Notes under the pieces: model-generated
What the model was told of the DNA's origin: nothing
The model's input: only the letters and a program-made list of their open reading frames with translations
Database searches by the model: none
Shown: one piece after another, positions 5,713-8,457 of the stretch
Layout: every line of letters starts with the position of its first letter
Numbering within the stretch: position 1 is the stretch's first letter
Position numbers and translations under genes: made by a program
Source: an uncultured Treponema sp.
GTDB taxonomy: Bacteria; Spirochaetota; Spirochaetia; Treponematales; Treponemataceae
Reading direction: 5' to 3'
NCBI GenBank assembly: GCA_937901865.1
Contig: CALDID010000068.1
Coordinates: 1 to 8,457, forward strand
DNA: 8,457 nucleotides

Positions 5713-6630
5713 TTATTTTGTGTATTCTTTGAACTTGTCGGCGACTCCTTGCGTGCCGTTTTGGCAGAGCGCAGTGATGAGCGGACGACCGATGAGGACT
5801 TGGCTCGCGCCGAGGCTTAACGCCGTGCGTATGTCGTCTGCGCTTCTGATGCCGCCGTCAATCCACAGCTCGCCGCAATTCTGCTTTATCACTTTCGCAT
5901 ATTGCAACAAAAACTCCGCCGTTGAGCCTCGCCGAGTATCCACACGTCCGCCGTGGTTCGAGATATAGGCTATATCGGGCTTTACGTCGCGAATAAGTTG
6001 CACGTCTTCTTGAGTGAAAACGCCTTTGATTGCAAACGGCAATGTTGTTCGTGCGCGGATTGCCTTGAGCTGCTCGGCAGATTTCTTTTCAAGGTGAACG
6101 AGGTTTCTCATCGTAACGATGTTGTAAGAGTCAATGTCGATTCCGATAACCTCCGCCGCGCCGTCTGCCCAATCCATTCGCTCATAAAACTTGTCGTCTT
6201 CGTACGGCTTTATGAACACAGCTGCCTTTGCATTTGGATAATTGCCCCGTAAGCTCTTTACTGCTGCAATGCCGCTCTTGAGCTTTTCGTCAGGACAGCC
6301 ATCGCCAATAGACAGCTTGAAACCAGCTTTCCACGCAGAAAAAATCATACTCGCATAATACGGCACTTCCTCGCCAAAGCCGATATTTTCCACCGCGCCC
6401 GTAATCGGAGCAAGGCGCAAAATGCCGTCGGGGATTTTTCCACCTTTGAGCATTAAATCATCGTGCGGAAAATCGGGGATTTCAGAAAGCATTTCTCTCG
6501 TCGTCTTCCACCCCTCGCAATTCAAGATGAAATTTTCGCTCTCTTTCACCCCGCCCATACCAGGAAGCTCGCCTAAACAACCTTTTCCGTTGCACACTGC
6601 GCAATTATGACACTTAAAATTATCAGTCAC
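5713..6630 (-). CDS. FMN-dependent alpha-hydroxy-acid dehydrogenase-like protein with N-terminal cysteine cluster
   Basis: With the GTG start at 6630 the protein has 305 residues. The (S)-2-hydroxy-acid oxidase/FMN dehydrogenase signature is clear: Ile-Lys-Gly-Val with Lys202, Ser-Asn-His-Gly-Gly-Arg with catalytic His226 and Arg229, Asp-Gly-Gly-Ile-Arg at 258-262, and Leu-Ile-Gly-Arg-Pro at 279-283. The family oxidises lactate, glycolate or similar acids with FMN. The N-terminus has four cysteines, Cys7, 10, 13 and 18 (CX2CX2CX4C), absent from classical lactate oxidases, and a Leu-Pro-Gly-Met-Gly-Gly run; this suggests a metal or Fe-S site. The frame runs up to 6729, but that hydrophobic extension lies inside pfkA. 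GTG overlaps the pfkA stop (GTGACTGA, 8 nt), with GGGGA ahead. At 305 residues it is shorter than most family members. The substrate is uncertain. Confidence 0.85.
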   Translation of the reverse strand: MTDNFKCHNCAVCNGKGCLGELPGMGGVKESENFILNCEGWKTTREMLSEIPDFPHDDLMLKGGKIPDGILRLAPITGAVENIGFGEEVPYYASMIFSAWKAGFKLSIGDGCPDEKLKSGIAAVKSLRGNYPNAKAAVFIKPYEDDKFYERMDWADGAAEVIGIDIDSYNIVTMRNLVHLEKKSAEQLKAIRARTTLPFAIKGVFTQEDVQLIRDVKPDIAYISNHGGRVDTRRGSTAEFLLQYAKVIKQNCGELWIDGGIRSADDIRTALSLGASQVLIGRPLITALCQNGTQGVADKFKEYTK

Positions 6631-7708
6631 CAAAACAAATCCCCAATTCACGACCAGACAAAAGCATATTATTATCCATAGGAATCGTCTTTGTCTGACC
6701 TGCAATATCAAAAAGCGGCACGCCGACAATTTTATTATTCTGCAATGCCGTTAAATATCCAAACTTACCTTCTGCCAAATAGTGCGCCGCCTCAACGCCG
6801 AATTGCGTTGCAAGTATGCGGTCATAAGGCACAGGAGTTCCCCCTCGCTGCAAATAGCCCAAGACAGTAACACGACTTTCAAGCCCCGTCGCCTCTTCAA
6901 GCTCATGCGCCACGCGATACCCGATAGAATTTTGCATTTCTTTGCGCGCCTTTTTGAACGCCTTTCTATCAAGTTTCGCCTCTTCTATGCTCTTTGCGCC
7001 CTCCGCCACCACGACAATCGAGAACTTACAGCCCTCATCTCGCCTCTGCAAAACTTTGCGCGCGATTGAGTTGATGTCGTACGGGATTTCAGGCACAAGG
7101 ATAACATCTCCCCCGCCCGAAACGCCCGAATACAAGCCAAGCCAGCCCGCTTTGTGCCCCATCGTTTCGATAACCATAATGCGAGAATGGCTGTGCGCCG
7201 TCGTGTGTATGCGGTCAATCGCTTCCGTAGCCACCGTAAGCGCGGTGTGAAAGCCGAACGTCATATCTGTTTTTACAATGTCATTATCGATTGTTTTCGG
7301 AAGAGCAACGATATTCAAGCCCTCTCTTGCAAGCTGTCCCGCCGTTGTGTTCGTGCCGTTGCCGCCCAAAACAACAAGAGCGTCCAGTCCCAAGCGATGA
7401 TAGTTTTCTTTAATCGCCTCGACCTGCGTCAAGCCTGTTTCCTCGTCGATATTTGTATTCTTAAACGGCTTTTCCCGTGATGTGCCGAGTATCGTGCCGC
7501 CTTGAGTCAAAAGCCCGCGAAGGTCGTCTTTTGTCAGCTCCTCCGCGTCTAGCTTTGCCAATCCACGATAGCCGTTGTGTATCCCGATAGCCTTCATTCC
7601 ATATTGCTGCATAGCCGTGCGGCACACTGCACGAATTGCCGCATTAAGTCCTGGCGCGTCCCCGCCTGAAGTCAAGATTCCGAATGTCTTTACTGCACTG
7701 CCTTTCAT
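6623..7708 (-). CDS. pfkA: 6-phosphofructokinase
   Basis: This 361-residue enzyme phosphorylates fructose 6-phosphate to fructose 1,6-bisphosphate, the committed step of glycolysis. The signatures are Ser-Gly-Gly-Asp-Ala-Pro-Gly-Leu-Asn-Ala at 14-23, Gly-Gly-Asn-Gly-Thr at 115-119, Pro-Lys-Thr-Ile-Asp-Asn-Asp at 137-143 with the catalytic Asp pair, Glu-Thr-Met-Gly-His at 181-185, and Tyr-Leu-Gln-Arg-Gly-Gly-Thr-Pro at 285-292. The phosphoryl-donor residues are mixed: glycine at the site equivalent to E. coli Gly104 (as in ATP enzymes) but lysine at the Gly124 site (as in PPi enzymes). Asn117 replaces the usual Asp103. By analogy with other Gly/Lys enzymes ATP is more likely, but PPi use is not excluded. 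It is first in its operon, and its stop overlaps the next start by eight bases. Confidence 0.95.
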   Translation of the reverse strand: MKGSAVKTFGILTSGGDAPGLNAAIRAVCRTAMQQYGMKAIGIHNGYRGLAKLDAEELTKDDLRGLLTQGGTILGTSREKPFKNTNIDEETGLTQVEAIKENYHRLGLDALVVLGGNGTNTTAGQLAREGLNIVALPKTIDNDIVKTDMTFGFHTALTVATEAIDRIHTTAHSHSRIMVIETMGHKAGWLGLYSGVSGGGDVILVPEIPYDINSIARKVLQRRDEGCKFSIVVVAEGAKSIEEAKLDRKAFKKARKEMQNSIGYRVAHELEEATGLESRVTVLGYLQRGGTPVPYDRILATQFGVEAAHYLAEGKFGYLTALQNNKIVGVPLFDIAGQTKTIPMDNNMLLSGRELGICFGD

Positions 7709-7715
7709 ATCTTGA

Positions 7716-7745
7716 ATTATATCAAACTTTTTATGCTACTTGCAA
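7716..7745 (-). promoter_or_regulatory. Extended -10 promoter of pfkA, possibly giving a leaderless transcript
   Basis: On the minus strand TTGCAA (7740-7745) and TATAAT (7716-7721) are 18 bases apart, with TG one base ahead of the -10 (extended -10). The -10 ends only seven bases before the pfkA ATG (7706-7708), so transcription should start at or next to the A of ATG. No purine-rich ribosome site lies between the -10 and the ATG, consistent with a leaderless message. Confidence 0.7.
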
Positions 7746-7787
7746 GACAATCTTTTAATTTGTCCAACATACACGCAAACAAGTTGC

Positions 7788-8270
7788 ACTGTCATCACGC
7801 ACCAAATGAGCGTGATTGAGGACATCTGCCGCAACGTGGCGATTTTAGAGAACGGCGAGGTGGTCGAGCAAGGGGAAGTCAACCGCATTTTCAGCGCGCC
7901 GCAATCGCAGGCGGCAAAGCGTTTGGTATTCCCCGACGGCGGGGACGCGCTCGCCGAGCGCAGGGATGCGCAGGACGTTCTGCGCGTGGTATTCAACGGC
8001 TCCGCGTCCACCGACACGCCGCTGATTGCCAAGATGGCGGTGGAATGCGGTATTTTGGCGAGCATCCTCGGCGCATCCACCCGCTCCGTTGGGGATCGGG
8101 CCTATGGTTACATGCTGCTGGAGATTCCGGGGACGCCGGCGGAGCTGGCCCGGGCTGTGAGTTATCTGAGCCAGATGCCGGATATCACCGTGCAGGTGGA
8201 AGCGGAGTACAGCGCCGCGGGAGCGAACAGCGCGGTCAAATCGGGTGAAAAGGAGGGAGAAAGCGCATGA
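7788..8270 (+). CDS. metN: metN 3' fragment: C-terminal part of the methionine ABC transporter ATPase
   Basis: Homology to MetN starts abruptly at Thr-Val-Ile-Thr-His-Gln-Met, the H-loop (switch) region of the ATPase. It runs through the Asn-Gly-Glu-Val-Val-Glu-Gln-Gly segment into a C-terminal NIL (ferredoxin-like, methionine-sensing) domain, with Tyr-Gly-Tyr-Met-Leu-Leu-Glu-Ile-Pro-Gly near its centre. The roughly 190 N-terminal residues with Walker A, signature and Walker B motifs are missing. The frame is open from an ATG at 7740, but those first 16 codons do not resemble MetN and are A+T-rich, so they belong to the other side of a breakpoint at about 7785-7791. As it stands it cannot hydrolyse ATP. 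The stop overlaps the metI start (ATGA). G+C is higher than in the rest of the window. Confidence 0.85.
   Translation, partial: TVITHQMSVIEDICRNVAILENGEVVEQGEVNRIFSAPQSQAAKRLVFPDGGDALAERRDAQDVLRVVFNGSASTDTPLIAKMAVECGILASILGASTRSVGDRAYGYMLLEIPGTPAELARAVSYLSQMPDITVQVEAEYSAAGANSAVKSGEKEGESA
8250..8256 (+). promoter_or_regulatory. Ribosome-binding site of metI
   Basis: AAGGAGG lies about ten bases before the ATG at 8267, inside the last codons of metN. It confirms the metI start and the coupled metN-metI layout. Confidence 0.65.
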
Positions 8271-8457
8271 ATTTCGGCAATGCTTTTACGCCGGAACGGC
8301 TGGAAGAAGCCTGGAAATGCCTGCAAACGGAATTTCCCTTCGCCATTTGGGAAACGCTGTATTCCACGCTGCTGGCGACTTTCTTTGCCATTGTGATCGG
8401 ACTGCCGCTGGGCGTTATTCTGGTGACCGGGGAACAGAAGGGCATTCGCCCGCTGCC
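8267..8457 (+). CDS. metI: metI 5' end: methionine ABC transporter permease, cut by the window edge
   Basis: Sixty-three codons are visible. After a polar N-terminus of about 25 residues comes Phe-Ala-Ile-Trp-Glu-Thr-Leu-Tyr-Ser-Thr and a first membrane helix ending in Ile-Gly-Leu-Pro-Leu-Gly-Val, the conserved opening of MetI permeases. MetI forms the membrane channel of the MetNIQ importer for methionine and its D-isomer. It overlaps the metN stop by four bases and has a strong ribosome site, the normal metN-metI arrangement. The position after a MetN NIL domain makes the assignment firm despite the truncation. Confidence 0.85.
   Translation, partial: MNFGNAFTPERLEEAWKCLQTEFPFAIWETLYSTLLATFFAIVIGLPLGVILVTGEQKGIRPL

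Noticed and set aside
6631..6729. Hydrophobic signal or membrane helix at the start of the FMN enzyme
   Set aside because: The segment lies entirely inside the pfkA coding region. The family enzyme is cytoplasmic and the GTG at 6630 fits operon overlap.
7746..7764. Inverted repeat GACAA/TTGTC upstream of pfkA as an operator
   Set aside because: Five-base arms with a nine-base spacer are expected by chance in A+T-rich sequence, and there is no second copy.
7740..7787. First 16 codons of the open frame leading into metN
   Set aside because: They do not resemble MetN and contain the pfkA promoter on the other strand. They are read-through across the breakpoint, not a true N-terminus.

Overview
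The window reads as two unrelated pieces joined near position 7788. Positions 1 to about 7787 carry two minus-strand transcription units of moderate G+C from a sugar-fermenting, probably gut-associated anaerobe. The lipoprotein signal ending in a Ser-Cys-Gly-Gly lipobox, the FMN oxidoreductase with an N-terminal cysteine cluster and the mixed-type phosphofructokinase suit a Treponema-like spirochaete or a Clostridia-type bacterium. I cannot decide between these. Positions about 7788 to 8457 are visibly more G+C-rich and carry plus-strand methionine transporter genes (3' end of metN, 5' end of metI). The metN gene is beheaded exactly at the join, so an assembly chimera or a real rearrangement must be considered.

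Right-hand minus-strand unit, read from 7745 down to 4720: a strong extended -10 promoter lies so close to the ATG that the pfkA message may be leaderless. pfkA (6-phosphofructokinase) is followed, with an 8-nt overlap, by an FMN-dependent alpha-hydroxy-acid dehydrogenase-like gene. A GNAT acetyltransferase gene comes next, and a histidine-phosphatase gene overlaps the GNAT gene by 4 nt. The spacing indicates one operon linking glycolysis to oxidation of a small hydroxy acid, plus two small housekeeping or modification enzymes.

Left-hand minus-strand unit, read from 4680 down to 307: a near-consensus promoter (TTGACA, 17 nt, GATAAT) is followed at once by a perfect GAAACGTTTC palindrome, a typical LacI-family operator. 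The genes are a lipoprotein sugar-binding protein, two ABC permeases (MalF-like, then MalG-like, 4-nt overlap) and a LacI-family regulator 4 nt downstream. No ATPase gene is present, so the importer probably borrows a shared ATPase. The regulator is the last gene of the operon it probably controls, giving autoregulation. Its sugar ligand cannot be read from the sequence.

The most unusual feature is the 229-nt gap between the binding-protein gene and the first permease gene. It holds terminator-like hairpins and then seven tandem 21-bp units, each a small hairpin carrying a Shine-Dalgarno-like AGGAGG/AAGGAAG stretch. The real ribosome-binding site of the permease looks like a partial eighth unit. 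A related repeat with a 42-bp period (2 x 21), together with nested palindromes, fills the 254-nt gap downstream of the regulator. Beyond that gap, a new minus-strand gene starts at 52 and runs off the left edge.
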